The notes below the pieces were generated by a model. It ran no database searches. It was not told where the DNA came from and saw nothing but the letters and a program-made list of their open reading frames with translations. Shown here in pieces: positions 43,720 to 53,585 of a stretch of DNA of 64,000 nt. Position numbers and translations under genes: made by a program. Source of the DNA: Bradyrhizobium sp. JYMT SZCCT0428 (lineage in GTDB: Bacteria; Pseudomonadota; Alphaproteobacteria; Rhizobiales; Xanthobacteraceae); assembly GCF_018131075.1 (NCBI RefSeq), contig NZ_JAFCLS010000009.1, positions 62,001-126,000 of the forward strand, read 5' to 3'. Position 1 is the stretch's first letter. Every line of letters starts with the position of its first letter.

Positions 43720-44367
43720 ATGGCCCAAGCGCAGGTTCGGCGGCAGCAGATCGAGGACACGCTCAAGAACGTCATCAAGGTCACGCGCGACCTGATCGCC
43801 GAGGGCGGATGGTCGGCGGCGCAGATATCCGTGATTGCAAGCCGCGCCGGTCTCGCGACCGGCTCGGTCTACCGCTACTTCGATTCCAAGGTCGATCTGT
43901 GCGTGCAGGTGCTGTCGGAAGTCTCGAAGCGCGAGGCCGAAGTCGCAGCCGGGATCATCGATTCCGAAGGCGACGCCACCTCGCGGATGCATGACGCCGT
44001 GGCGACGTTCGTGCGGCGGGCCGCGCGCGAGCCCCGCCTGGCCTACGCCCTGATCGCCGAACCCTGCGAGCCGGCGCTCGACGAAGCCAGACTCCAATAC
44101 CGCGATGCGCTCGCCAAGCAGTTTGCCCGGCTGATCGACGACGGCATCCGCCGCGGCGAGTTCATCGACATGCCGAGCGACGTCATCTCCACCTGCGTGA
44201 CCGGCGCCATGATGGAGCCGCTGATCCGGCCGCTCGCGCGCGCCACGAGGCCCCGGAAGCAGGAGATCGAGACGCTGGCCGAACAGGTGGCGATCGCGTG
44301 CGTTCGGATGGTCCGCGCCAATTCGCCGAAGCTGACCAGCATCAAGAAGCCCCGGAGAGCCCAATGA
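43720..44367 (+). CDS. TetR/AcrR-family transcriptional regulator
   Basis: The 215-residue repressor has the N-terminal helix-turn-helix WSAAQISVIASRAGLATGSV followed by YRYFDSKVDL, the classic TetR pattern. The C-terminal ligand domain is divergent. The ATG at 43720 (MAQAQVRRQQ) is preferred over an in-frame start 60 bases upstream that lacks domain content. Its stop overlaps the acyl-CoA dehydrogenase ATG (ATGA), so it is co-translated with the genes it probably controls. Confidence 0.9.
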   Translation: MAQAQVRRQQIEDTLKNVIKVTRDLIAEGGWSAAQISVIASRAGLATGSVYRYFDSKVDLCVQVLSEVSKREAEVAAGIIDSEGDATSRMHDAVATFVRRAAREPRLAYALIAEPCEPALDEARLQYRDALAKQFARLIDDGIRRGEFIDMPSDVISTCVTGAMMEPLIRPLARATRPRKQEIETLAEQVAIACVRMVRANSPKLTSIKKPRRAQ

Positions 44368-46043
44368 ATTTGACGCTCCAGGCGCAGCGCGCGGACCATC
44401 AACTTCCGCCTGTCGAAACCCACCAGGTTCTGAACCAGGCCAGTCCCTGCAGCGGATACAACGCATTCACCGGCGATGTCGTGCTGCGCGACATGGTCGA
44501 ACGCCATGCGCCATGGAGCGCCACCAACGCCTCGGCGGTCGGTGCGCTTGCCGGCGACGCGCAGGTTCAGGAAGCCGCAAGGCTGGCCAACGAACATGGA
44601 CCGCAGCTGCGAAGCCACGACCGCTTCGGCAACCGGACCGACTGGGTCGAATTCCATCCATCCTGGCACCAGCTGATGGGACTGGCGTTCGGCAACGGCG
44701 TTCACAGCCTTGCCTGGACCGCCGCGCAGCCCATGGGCCATTTCGCGCGCGCGGTGCTCAGCTATCTCTGGAACCAGGTGGAAAGCGGCGTCGGCTGTCC
44801 GACCGGAATGGCCTATGCCGCCGCCGCCGGTTTTGCCGGCAAGCCCGAATTTGCGCTGTGGCGCGAAAAGACGCTGTCCACGCAATATGACCCAAGGCGC
44901 CTGCCGGTCGAGCAGAAAACCGGTGCGGTGATCGGTTACGCCATGACCGAAAAACAGGGCGGCTCGGATTTGCGGCAAACGCAAACCATCGGCGTGCTTG
45001 CCGGCAGCGAGAACGGCGCGCAGGTCTATCTGCTGACAGGACACAAATGGTTCTTCTCCGTCCCCACCTGCGACGGTTTCTACACGCTGGCGCGGACCAA
45101 ATCCGGCGTCAGCTGCTTCTTCGTGCCCCGCCTGCTCGCCGACGGCAGCGCCAATCGCGTTTTCGTGCAGCGCCTCAAGGACAAATGCGGCAACCGCTCC
45201 AACGCATCGAGCGAAGTCGAATTCAACCGCACCTTTGCGATGCTGGTCGGCGAGGAAGGTGGCGGCATCCGCGAGATCCTGTCCCACGCCCACCTCACGC
45301 GGCTCGATTTTGCGGTCGGGTCCGCCGGCCTGATGCGCCAGGCGCTGACACTGGCCATCAACCACGCCTCGACGCGCAACGGTTTTGGTCACCGGATGGC
45401 CGATCTGCCGATGCAGGCGAACGTTCTGGCCGACCTTGCGCTGGAAAGCGAAGCGGCAACGCTTGCCGCGCTTCGGATCGCGCGGGCGACCGACGGCATG
45501 CACTTGAGCGAGAGCGAACGGTTGCTCGCACGCGTCGCCACGCCGGTCGTAAAGTTCTGGAACTGCCAGCGCGCCACTACCTTTGTCTATGAAGCCCTCG
45601 GGGTTCACGGCGGCAACGGCTTCATCATGGAGAACCCGATCGCGCGGCTCTATCGCGAGGCGCCGCTGAACTCGATCTGGGAAGGCACGTCCAACATGAT
45701 GTGCATGGACGTGTTGCGGGCGCTGAGCCGTGAGGAAGGCGCGCTCGAAGCGTTCATGACGGAGGTGTCCGGCGCGGGCGCGGCGGATCGGGCGCACGGG
45801 CAATTCCTGTCCGACCTGAACGATGATCTCGGCGCCCGCGTCAATGACGAGGGCAACGGCCGCGCCATCGTCACGCGCATGGCGCTGGCGTTGCAGGCCA
45901 GCGAAATGTTGAAGCACAGCCCGGCAAGTGTCGCGGATCGCTTCGTCAGCTCACGGCTCGGAAACCGCCATGCCGGCGTAATCGGCACGCTCACCAACGG
46001 TCCTGATATCGGCGACATCGTCGCGCGCGCCACCGTCAACTGA
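44364..46043 (+). CDS. AidB-like acyl-CoA dehydrogenase
   Basis: The 559-residue flavoprotein has AidB features: GYNAFTGDVVLRDMVERHAP near the N-terminus, HDRFGNRTDWVEFHPSWHQL, and the FAD-binding GYAMTEKQGGSDLRQTQT. The C-terminal part has YEALGVHGGNGFIMENPIAR and EGTSNMMCMDVLRAL. AidB is a DNA-alkylation-response flavoprotein in E. coli; relatives in catabolic clusters may be true acyl-CoA dehydrogenases. Here TetR control and aldolase neighbours favour metabolism over DNA repair, but this is not certain. Confidence 0.88.
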   Translation: MNLTLQAQRADHQLPPVETHQVLNQASPCSGYNAFTGDVVLRDMVERHAPWSATNASAVGALAGDAQVQEAARLANEHGPQLRSHDRFGNRTDWVEFHPSWHQLMGLAFGNGVHSLAWTAAQPMGHFARAVLSYLWNQVESGVGCPTGMAYAAAAGFAGKPEFALWREKTLSTQYDPRRLPVEQKTGAVIGYAMTEKQGGSDLRQTQTIGVLAGSENGAQVYLLTGHKWFFSVPTCDGFYTLARTKSGVSCFFVPRLLADGSANRVFVQRLKDKCGNRSNASSEVEFNRTFAMLVGEEGGGIREILSHAHLTRLDFAVGSAGLMRQALTLAINHASTRNGFGHRMADLPMQANVLADLALESEAATLAALRIARATDGMHLSESERLLARVATPVVKFWNCQRATTFVYEALGVHGGNGFIMENPIARLYREAPLNSIWEGTSNMMCMDVLRALSREEGALEAFMTEVSGAGAADRAHGQFLSDLNDDLGARVNDEGNGRAIVTRMALALQASEMLKHSPASVADRFVSSRLGNRHAGVIGTLTNGPDIGDIVARATVN

Positions 46044-46053
46044 GGAATCCCTG

Positions 46054-46895
46054 ATGGGCAAGATGGAAGTCATCCCGATCTCAAACGTACAGGCCGCGGT
46101 ATCGACTGTGGAATGGCAAACCCGCATCCACCTCGCCGCGTGTTACCGCCTGATGGCGGCGTATGGCATGACCGATCTGATCTACAACCACATCAGCGCG
46201 CGCATCCCCGGCGCGGCGGAACACTATCTGATCAACCCCTATGGCATGCTGTACGAGGAGATCACGGCATCGAGCCTGGTCAAGATCGACGTCGACGGCT
46301 CGACGATCCTGCAGCCGGACCATGGTTACAATGTCAACGTGGCGGGCTTCTATCTGCACGCGCCGATTCAGAAGACCCGTCCGGACCTGCAGTGCATCAT
46401 CCACACGCACAGCCGCGCCGGTACGGCGGTGAGCGGATTGCGCGAGGGCTGTTGCCGCTGTCGCAGACGGCGATGCGCTTTTTCGGCCGCATCGGCTATC
46501 ACGATTTCGAAGGGCCGGCGATCAGCGGGGCGGAGTGCGACCGCATCACCTCTGACCTTGGCCCCCACGACATCCTGATCCTGCGCAATCACGGGCTGCT
46601 CGCCTGCGGCCGCAGCATCCCGCAGGCCTTCAACGCCATGTACTGGCTGGAGAACGCCTGCCGCATCCAGGTCGACATGCTCTGCTGCAACCGTCCTTTG
46701 TATCAGCCGACCGCCGCCGCCATCGACAATACGGTGACCTGCTTTGCAGGCACCGAAATCACGCTGCTGAACGAGGCCGAGACCAACCCTACCATCAATG
46801 AAGACGCGCGCGGTGGCGCGGGCGGTTATGGCGGGCTGGAGTGGGACGCCTTGCTGCGCAAGCTCGATCGCATGGATCCCGCCTTCCGGAGTTGA
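46054..46895 (+). pseudogene. Class II aldolase/adducin-family protein, frameshifted
   Basis: The protein would have about 280 residues, with YNHISARIPG and the zinc ligands IIHTHSRAGTAVSG in the first part. HDILILRNHGLLACGRSIPQ, with another His ligand, lies in the second. The frame breaks at 46449/46450: GLREG should run into LLPLSQTAMRFFGRIGYHDF, which needs one extra C in gagggctgttg. The single-base loss beside a GGG run is a classic sequencing or replication slip. If intact it would be an aldolase, epimerase or decarboxylase of this fold; substrate unknown. Confidence 0.85.
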
Positions 46896-46897
46896 CG

Positions 46898-47791
46898 ATG
46901 CAAGAACAAAGACAAGAACAGAGGCACGGCTTCATTGGGTGCGGCCGCGTTGGCCGCACGCTCGCGCAGGCCTTCGCGAATGCCGGTTACATGGTGACAG
47001 GCGCCTGGAGCCGGAAGGCGGCCGATCCGGCGCTGATGGCACAGGAAGTACCCGGCCTGCATTCGCTTGCAAGCGCGCAGGCGGTGGCCGATGCCTGCGA
47101 CTTCGTCTGGCTGACCGTGGCCGACGACGCCATTGCGACGGTCGCAGACGGCATCGCGTGGAGCGCGCGGCACCGGGTCATCCACTGCAGCGGCGCGACC
47201 GAGATTGGCGCGCTTCAGAATGCGAAAGATCACGGCGCATCGATCGGCGGATTCCACCCGATGCAGATGTTCACCAATCCCGCCGTCGCGCTGAAGGGAC
47301 TGCCGGGTTGCACCGTCGGGGTCGAGGCCGAGGCCGAACTTCTCGAAGCGCTGCGACGAATGGCATCGGACATCGGTTGCATCCCGGTGCAGGTGCCTGC
47401 TGGGCAGCGCGCGCTGTATCACGCCTCCGCCTACTATGTCGGCCCGTTCCTGATCGCGCTGCTCGCCGAAGGCGCGAACCTGTGGCGGAAGTTCGGGGCG
47501 AGCGAAAAACAAGCGCTCGATGCGATGCTGCCGCTGCTTGCGGGGACCCTTTCCGCTGTCCGCGATGGCGGCCTCGCCCACGGCATGGGCGGGTGTGTCG
47601 CCAGAGGCGACATCGGAACCGTCCGCAAGCACCTCACTGCGCTGGACCGGTACGATCCGGATGCAGGTCAACTCTATCGCGCGCTGGCAAAACGCAACAT
47701 TCCGCTCGGGATCGCCCGCGGCAGCCTGAGCGCGGCTGCCGCCGAACGCATCGGCGAGACGCTTGCGATGGACGCAAAGGCGGACGCCTGA
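46898..47791 (+). CDS. DUF2520/Rossmann-like NAD(P)-binding protein
   Basis: The 297-residue protein starts with the nucleotide-binding segment GFIGCGRVGRTLAQAFANAG at residues 10-29. FVWLTVADDAIATVADGI, HCSGATEIGAL and GGFHPMQMFTNPAVALKGLP are typical of the Rossmann-like/DUF2520 pair, a fold related to pyrroline-5-carboxylate and ketopantoate reductases. The ATG at 46898 begins 2 bases after the aldolase stop. It probably reduces or oxidises the product of the aldolase pathway; substrate unknown. Confidence 0.88.
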   Translation: MQEQRQEQRHGFIGCGRVGRTLAQAFANAGYMVTGAWSRKAADPALMAQEVPGLHSLASAQAVADACDFVWLTVADDAIATVADGIAWSARHRVIHCSGATEIGALQNAKDHGASIGGFHPMQMFTNPAVALKGLPGCTVGVEAEAELLEALRRMASDIGCIPVQVPAGQRALYHASAYYVGPFLIALLAEGANLWRKFGASEKQALDAMLPLLAGTLSAVRDGGLAHGMGGCVARGDIGTVRKHLTALDRYDPDAGQLYRALAKRNIPLGIARGSLSAAAAERIGETLAMDAKADA

Positions 47792-47827
47792 GGCCATCGA
47801 GGTTTCGGATGATGATCCGCCGGCCGG

Positions 47828-48232
47828 CTATGTCTGCGGAGGGTAGCGATCGAACAACGGCAATTCGTGTGCGCGCTCCATCCAGCTGACCCGCTCGGCG
47901 ACCTGGACGTGCACCATGACCGGAACGGCATCGGGATCGTCATAGGTGCCGCTTTGCACGTCGATGATCCCGGGCAGCATGTTCGCATTGGTGTAGAACA
48001 GGCCGGTTCCGCAATTGGCGCAAAACTGCCGCCTTCCGTGCTCGGAAGACGCGTAGACCTTCGGCTCGCCCTGCGTCACCTTGACTGCGTCTTCGGCGTA
48101 CATCGCCCAGCCGACCATCGGTGCTCCGGCGTGCCGCCGGCAATCCGCGCAATGACACAACGCATGCACGATCAGGTCGCCGTCCACCTGGTAGCGGATC
48201 GCGCCGCAATGACAGCCGCCGGAAATGCGCAT
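47828..48232 (-). CDS. GFA-family (Mss4-fold) zinc protein
   Basis: The 134-residue protein has the two-part zinc pattern GGCHCGAIRY, CHCADCRRHAG and later FCANCGTGLFY. This is the GFA/Mss4-like fold, first described as glutathione-dependent formaldehyde-activating enzyme, though most members are not shown to do that. The start at 48232 (MRISGG) is preferred to an upstream in-frame start. It converges with the DUF2520 gene. Confidence 0.88.
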   Translation of the reverse strand: MRISGGCHCGAIRYQVDGDLIVHALCHCADCRRHAGAPMVGWAMYAEDAVKVTQGEPKVYASSEHGRRQFCANCGTGLFYTNANMLPGIIDVQSGTYDDPDAVPVMVHVQVAERVSWMERAHELPLFDRYPPQT

Positions 48233-48387
48233 CAGTCTTCTCCACATGATTGTCGGGATGAGAATACTATGGCGCGGATCAGCCGAAAACTGCGGCATAA
48301 GCGCATGTACGCCGCACGGAACTCAAAAGCGATCTTCCGCTTGCCCGATAGCGATTGCGTGTTGCGCTTTGGTGTTGCGTGTCGGCG

Positions 48388-49779
48388 TTACGCCGACTTC
48401 CGCACGGCGTTGTCGACCAGCGTCTTGCCGAGCGACCAGATCGCGCCGGGCACCTTGTGGCTGGAGGCGATGACGGTGTCGAACGCCTTTTCGATCCAGC
48501 TGCAGTCTTCTTCCGTAATGACAAGAGGTGGCAGCAGCTTGATGGTGTGGCTGCCATGACCGGAGACCTGGGTCAGGATCTTGTGATCCTTGAACAGCGG
48601 CACCGTGATGAGCTGGCAGAACAGGCCCTTGTTGGCGGTCTCGAGCACGTTCCAGGAAGCCTTCAGCCGCAGCGATTTCGGCGGACCGAATTCGATGCCG
48701 ATCATCAGCCCCTTGCCGCGCACTTCCTTCAGCAATTCGTAGCCGGGCACCATGCGCGTCAACGCCAGACGAAGCTCGGCGCCGCGCTTGGCGGCCTGCT
48801 CGACCAATTTTTCTGCCTTCATCACTTCGAGCGTGGCGATACCGGCCGCCATCGCCAGATCGTTCTTTGCAAAGGTCGAGCCGTGCACGACCGCGCGGTC
48901 CATTTGATTGAAGATCTTGTCGAAGATGCTCTTGCGCGTCAGCAGCGCGCCGACCGGCACATGACCGCCCGACAGCGCTTTCGCCAGCAGCACCATGTCG
49001 GGTTCGACGTTCCAGTGCTCGACCGCCAAAAACTTGCCGGTGCGGCCGATCCCGGTCTGGATTTCGTCGGCGATGAACAGCGTGCCGTATTTGCGGCACA
49101 GCGCAAGCGCGCCCGGCAGGAATTCGTCGGTGGGCAGGTTGACGCCCTTGCCCTGGATCGGCTCGACGATGAAGGCGGCGACCTGACGCGACGACAGCGC
49201 CTGTTCGAGGGCGGCGAGATCGTTGAACGGGATCTGGGTGCATCCCGGCAGCAGCGGTTCGAAGCCACTGCGGAAGTTCGAATCATCCATCAGCGACAGG
49301 GCGCCGTAGGACAATCCATGAAAGGAGTGCGAACAGGAGACGATGCCGGGCCGCCCGGTGGCGCCACGGGCAAATTTGATCGCGGCCTCGACGGTTTCGG
49401 CGCCGGAATTGGCGAAAAACACCTTGTCCAGATATGGCACATGTTCGAACAGACGTTCGGCCAGCACCCCGGCCAGCGTCGAGACGTCGAGCTGCACCAG
49501 ATTCGGAAAATCGGCGTCGAGCACGCTTTTCAGCGCATGGCGCAACGCCGGATGGTTGCGGCCAATCGCAAAAACGCCAAATCCGCTCAGTAGGTCGAGA
49601 TAACGGGCCCCGTCACGATCGAACAGGTATTGACCTTGACCCTTCTGAAAGCCGACATCATAGCCAATCGTCTTGAGCACGCGGACGAGCTGCTCGTTCA
49701 AATGGCGCGAATGCATGGAACTGCGCTGCGCCTGGCGCTCCACAAACATCTCGGAAACGTCTAGATTTGAACTTAGCAT
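48388..49779 (-). CDS. hpnO: Class III PLP aminotransferase, likely hopanoid HpnO
   Basis: The 463-residue aminotransferase carries FFANSGAETVEAAIKFARGA, FIADEIQTGIGRTGKF and the PLP-lysine region LLAKALSGGHVPVGALL. It resembles ornithine/aspartate-type class III enzymes, and family members in Rhodopseudomonas/Bradyrhizobium hopanoid regions (HpnO) are implicated in making aminobacteriohopanetriol. The placement close to hpnN and the hpn operon supports that assignment. Without the context it would be called only an aspartate aminotransferase-family protein. Confidence 0.72.
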   Translation of the reverse strand: MLSSNLDVSEMFVERQAQRSSMHSRHLNEQLVRVLKTIGYDVGFQKGQGQYLFDRDGARYLDLLSGFGVFAIGRNHPALRHALKSVLDADFPNLVQLDVSTLAGVLAERLFEHVPYLDKVFFANSGAETVEAAIKFARGATGRPGIVSCSHSFHGLSYGALSLMDDSNFRSGFEPLLPGCTQIPFNDLAALEQALSSRQVAAFIVEPIQGKGVNLPTDEFLPGALALCRKYGTLFIADEIQTGIGRTGKFLAVEHWNVEPDMVLLAKALSGGHVPVGALLTRKSIFDKIFNQMDRAVVHGSTFAKNDLAMAAGIATLEVMKAEKLVEQAAKRGAELRLALTRMVPGYELLKEVRGKGLMIGIEFGPPKSLRLKASWNVLETANKGLFCQLITVPLFKDHKILTQVSGHGSHTIKLLPPLVITEEDCSWIEKAFDTVIASSHKVPGAIWSLGKTLVDNAVRKSA

Positions 49780-49885
49780 TCGTTACATACGTCGCTTGAT
49801 GGCCATTTCGTCAACTGAAAACGCCCAATGCGGCGTTTTGACCCCTCTCGGATCATCTACATAAGCATAAGCATAGGTTTGAACC

Positions 49886-50584
49886 ATGTTGCACTGCCCA
49901 AGAACTGTCGCGCGCAGAATAGTTTTTTCCGGATTCATTTTTGCCACAGGTGTTACTTCCGCACTGGCCGCCGACCCCACAGGCGATTGGAAAGTGGCCG
50001 ACGGCGTCGCCAACATTCGCGTAGCACAATGTAACGGCAACATGTGGGGTGCCGTCGCCTGGGAGAAGACGCCGGGTGGCCGGGATTCGAATAATCCGGA
50101 TGCCTCAAAGCAGAGCAGACCGACACTGGGCATGCCGATCCTGATCAACATGAAGAAGAAACCCGGCGTCGATGCGTGGGAAGGCCAAGTCTACAACGCC
50201 AAGGACGGACAGTCTTACAGCTCGACCATCAAGCCGATCGGAACCGACCAGCTCGAGATTCAAGGCTGCGTGCTGGGCTTCCTGTGCGGCGGCGAGACCT
50301 GGACCCGCGTCGGGCCGCCGATTCCTTCAAGCCCCAGCAACAGCATGGCCAAGGGCGCCGCGCCGAAAAATCAGGCAGGTGCAGCACCGAAGGCTGGCGC
50401 CTCGGCGACAGCGCCGGGTCTGACGCCCGCGCCCGGCTCGCCGGCGGCAACCGCCGCGCCGAAGACCACGGGTGCCGTGAGCCCGGCGCCGGGTCAAAAG
50501 CCCGTCGCCGGCCAGAAACAGGCGGCCGCCGATCCCGTCGGCGATATCTGCCTACTCCCCGATATCGCGCGGTTTGCCCATTAG
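49886..50584 (+). CDS. Secreted DUF2147-domain protein
   Basis: The 232-residue protein has a signal peptide (ARRIVFSGFIFATGVTSALA). The DUF2147 core, about residues 30-145, includes DPTGDWKVADGVANIRV and PILINMKKK. A low-complexity Pro/Ala/Gly-rich tail follows from about residue 150. The tail reads through the end of the convergent hpnN gene, giving a 33-base overlap. DUF2147 proteins are periplasmic and of unknown function. Confidence 0.82.
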   Translation: MLHCPRTVARRIVFSGFIFATGVTSALAADPTGDWKVADGVANIRVAQCNGNMWGAVAWEKTPGGRDSNNPDASKQSRPTLGMPILINMKKKPGVDAWEGQVYNAKDGQSYSSTIKPIGTDQLEIQGCVLGFLCGGETWTRVGPPIPSSPSNSMAKGAAPKNQAGAAPKAGASATAPGLTPAPGSPAATAAPKTTGAVSPAPGQKPVAGQKQAAADPVGDICLLPDIARFAH

Positions 50585-53140
50585 CGCAGGCTGAAACAGC
50601 AGCACCGCCGCCAGCGTGGTGATGAGCGAGAGCGCCAGCAATTTACCCATGCTGGCGGTACCGGGATGACTGGATAGCCACAGGCTTCCGAAAGCCGTGG
50701 CGGTCGTCAGCGCGCTGAAAAAGATGGCGCGCGTCAGGCTGGTCTGCAGCAGATTCGTTCTGCCCGATCGCCATGCCGTCACGTAATAGATCTTGAAGGC
50801 AACGCCGATGCCGAGCATCAGCGGCCACGCGACGATGTTGGCGAAGTTGAGCGGCAGCCCGATCAGCACGCAGATCTCCATCGTCACCGCGCCGGCCACC
50901 AGCAGCGGCACCAGCGTCAGCAGCACGTCGGCGACCCGCCGCAACGCCAGCCAGAGCAGCACGCTGATCACGATCAGCGCCCAGATGCCGGCGTGGATGA
51001 ATGCCTTGACGACGGTGTCGCCGGATTTGAGGATCGAGACAGGTCCGCCGATCGCAGTCGGCTCGGCGGCGAGAACCGCATCGGCAAACTTGCGCAGAAC
51101 TTCATTGTCGTTCGGATCCCCCTTCGGCAGCGCCTCGACGCGCATCAGGCCGTCCTTGGTCTTCCAGCTGCTCACGAGTTCGGGCGGCAAGGTCTTCAAC
51201 GTGACCGACTGGGCCTGCATCGTGTTCTTGAGCTGGTCGAAGGTTATCTTGAGCGGGATGACGAAAATACTCTGCGCCTTGTCGCGGACCGCTTGGGTTG
51301 ATTCGGCCAGCTTCGCCAGCGCATCGGCCAGCCGCCGTGCCGCGACCGCGCCCGGGCCTTTGCCATCACCGGCGGTCTTGCGCAAATTGTCGACCGAGCT
51401 CTTGAGCGCCTCGACGTTCTCGGCATCGGTCGGCGCCGCATCGACGGAATCCGGATTGAGCGCAGGACCCACCACCTTGGCGGCCTGCGCGATCAGCTTC
51501 AGCTTGGCCGGCTGATCCTCCGGCACGAAACTGTCGAGCGACATCACGCGAAGCACTTCCGGCACCTTCTCCAGCTTCGCCTCGATCTTCTTGGCGTCGG
51601 CGTCCGAATTGGTCATCACGTTGATGGCGTTGGCGCCGGTGTTCGGATCCTTGCGCAGGTCAAGGAAGGTCGCAATCGACTCGACCTGCGAGTTGCGCAG
51701 ATTGATCGGGTTGAAGTCGAACTTCATGAAATAGAGCAGCGGCAGACCGGCCAGCGCGACCAAAATCGTGCCGACGATGATGACGACGCGATGCCGCTCG
51801 AGAAAGTCATCGACCGGCGCCAGGAAGGCGTAGCCGACCGGCTCGCTTTCGCCGGGCGGGTTGAGCAGCGTCAGCATCGCCGGCAACGTCGTGATGCTAG
51901 TGATGAACGCCACCAGCATGCCGGCGCCGGCGATCTTGCCGAGTTCGGAAATGCCCTTGTAGTCGGTCGGCAGGAAGCACAGGAAACCGGCGGCGGTCGC
52001 CATCGCCGCGAGCGACAGCGGAACCGCCGAGCGGCGGGCCGCGCTCTCCAGCGCGAGCACCAGATCATCGTTCTTGAAGCGCTCCGAACGATAGCGGACG
52101 CTGAACTGGATGCCGAAATCCACGCCGAGGCCGACGAACAGCACGGCGAACGCGACCGACAGCAGATTGAGCGAACCCACCATCATCAGGCCGACCGCGG
52201 TGGTGATGGCAAGGCCGACGAACAGGTTCACGAACACGGCGAAGATGATCTTGCCTGAATGCAGCGCCATCCAGAGAATCACGAGCACGATCACGACGGT
52301 GCCGATGCCGTTGACGATCGCGCCGTCCTGGACGGTGGCGTATTCCTCATTGGCGATCGGAATCGGTCCGGTCAGCCGCACGCGCGCGCCATACTCGCCC
52401 GCGAAATTCAGCTCCTTGGCCGCCTGCCGGATCGCGTCGGTGGCTTCCTTGCCGGGCTCGAGCGCGTTGTAGTCGACCTTCGGCTTGAATTCGATGAAGG
52501 CGCGCTTGTCGGAATCGCCGAGCGGCTTGTCGCTGACGAGTTCGCGCCACGAGAATGTCGCCGTTCCCTTGCTCAGGATGTTCTCGACGGTCTGCGAGAT
52601 CTGGTTGAAAGGCCGTTCCGCATTGTCGAGCTTGACCTGGCCGCGCTTGATGCCGGCAAGGCCGGTTTCCAGCGCGCCGGTCAAACCGCGGATCGAGGGA
52701 TCGCCGGCCATGATTTCGATCAGCGGCGCGGCGGCTTCGAGTTGGCCGGCGACCTTGCCGACCTCCTCCACGGGCAGGAACAACAGCCCGTTCTTCTCGA
52801 AGAACTCGCCGGAACCGAGCGGCTGCACCGATTCGAAATTCTTGGTGTCGCCCGCAAGCTTATCGGCCAGCGCCTTGCCGGCGGCACTGGTTAGCTCGGG
52901 GGTCGGGCCCTCGACGACGGCCAAAATCAGCTTCTCGCGATCGAACGCCTTCTCAAACTGGTTGTCGCGTTTGCGCCAGTCCAGGTCGGGCGAAATCAGC
53001 GTGTTGATGTCGGTATTGATGACGAAGTTGCGGGCCGCATAGAAGCCCGCGCCAATCGCGAGGAGCAGCGAAAAGACGACGATAAGGGTGGCAAACCGCG
53101 TGCACGCTCTAACAATTGAGACAACCAGGCTGGTCAGCAC
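50552..53140 (-). CDS. hpnN: HpnN, hopanoid-transporting MMPL/RND protein
   Basis: The 862-residue transporter starts with a membrane helix (TLIVVFSLLLAIGAGFY) followed by INTDINTLISPDLDWRKRDN, which is characteristic of HpnN. Two MMPL halves are visible, with GLGVDFGIQFSVRYRSERFK in the first and MLGIGVAFKIYYVTAWRSG in the second. HpnN moves hopanoids from the inner to the outer membrane. It is divergent from ispH, and its 3' end overlaps the convergent DUF2147 gene by 33 bases. Confidence 0.9.
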   Translation of the reverse strand: MLTSLVVSIVRACTRFATLIVVFSLLLAIGAGFYAARNFVINTDINTLISPDLDWRKRDNQFEKAFDREKLILAVVEGPTPELTSAAGKALADKLAGDTKNFESVQPLGSGEFFEKNGLLFLPVEEVGKVAGQLEAAAPLIEIMAGDPSIRGLTGALETGLAGIKRGQVKLDNAERPFNQISQTVENILSKGTATFSWRELVSDKPLGDSDKRAFIEFKPKVDYNALEPGKEATDAIRQAAKELNFAGEYGARVRLTGPIPIANEEYATVQDGAIVNGIGTVVIVLVILWMALHSGKIIFAVFVNLFVGLAITTAVGLMMVGSLNLLSVAFAVLFVGLGVDFGIQFSVRYRSERFKNDDLVLALESAARRSAVPLSLAAMATAAGFLCFLPTDYKGISELGKIAGAGMLVAFITSITTLPAMLTLLNPPGESEPVGYAFLAPVDDFLERHRVVIIVGTILVALAGLPLLYFMKFDFNPINLRNSQVESIATFLDLRKDPNTGANAINVMTNSDADAKKIEAKLEKVPEVLRVMSLDSFVPEDQPAKLKLIAQAAKVVGPALNPDSVDAAPTDAENVEALKSSVDNLRKTAGDGKGPGAVAARRLADALAKLAESTQAVRDKAQSIFVIPLKITFDQLKNTMQAQSVTLKTLPPELVSSWKTKDGLMRVEALPKGDPNDNEVLRKFADAVLAAEPTAIGGPVSILKSGDTVVKAFIHAGIWALIVISVLLWLALRRVADVLLTLVPLLVAGAVTMEICVLIGLPLNFANIVAWPLMLGIGVAFKIYYVTAWRSGRTNLLQTSLTRAIFFSALTTATAFGSLWLSSHPGTASMGKLLALSLITTLAAVLLFQPALMGKPRDIGE

Positions 53141-53585
53141 ATCATTTCTTTCTAAGTCTTAATAGGGAGCTTGCCGAAAACGTCCGCTGTCTAGCGGAGT
53201 TCCCGGGGGCGATCTACATCGGGCGATCTATTGTTGTGGTTACTGTCAGAGAGGCCCGCTCAGAGAAGGCAAAACGGGCCGAAATGGCATTGAGAAACCC
53301 CATATAGACGCCCAGTGCGGGCGAGAAAGTGACGAAACGGTGAGGAATTGGACGGAGTTCGGGTATTATGATACTTCCATCGACCCCAAGCCAAACACGG
53401 CCTTTTGCGTTCCGGCTTTTCTAGATGCTAATTTTTTGACACAAAGCCCTGTGCTTCCATGTGCTTGGGTGGATTACCCCCGGAACGGTGGTGCGGTTAT
53501 TGCAGTTTGTTCGGCCGGGCCCGGCAGGACTGGCTGGACGAAGTCGTTTGAATGAATTTGGTGCAACTTGGGTAATGAGCGTCCC
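53141..53585. other. Divergent promoter region hpnN / ispH
   Basis: These 445 bases separate the minus-strand hpnN and plus-strand ispH. Short open frames exist but none has a ribosome-binding site and domain character. I see no strong hairpin or repeat and could not assign promoter boxes with confidence. Confidence 0.55.

Noticed and set aside
44043..45917. Open frame of 624 codons on the minus strand opposite the AidB-like gene
   Set aside because: Antisense to FAD-binding motifs of a strong gene; no domain of its own.
50552..50584. Overlapping convergent ends of the DUF2147 gene and hpnN as a regulatory antisense pair
   Set aside because: A 33-base tail overlap can arise by chance from a low-complexity C-terminus; nothing else supports regulation.
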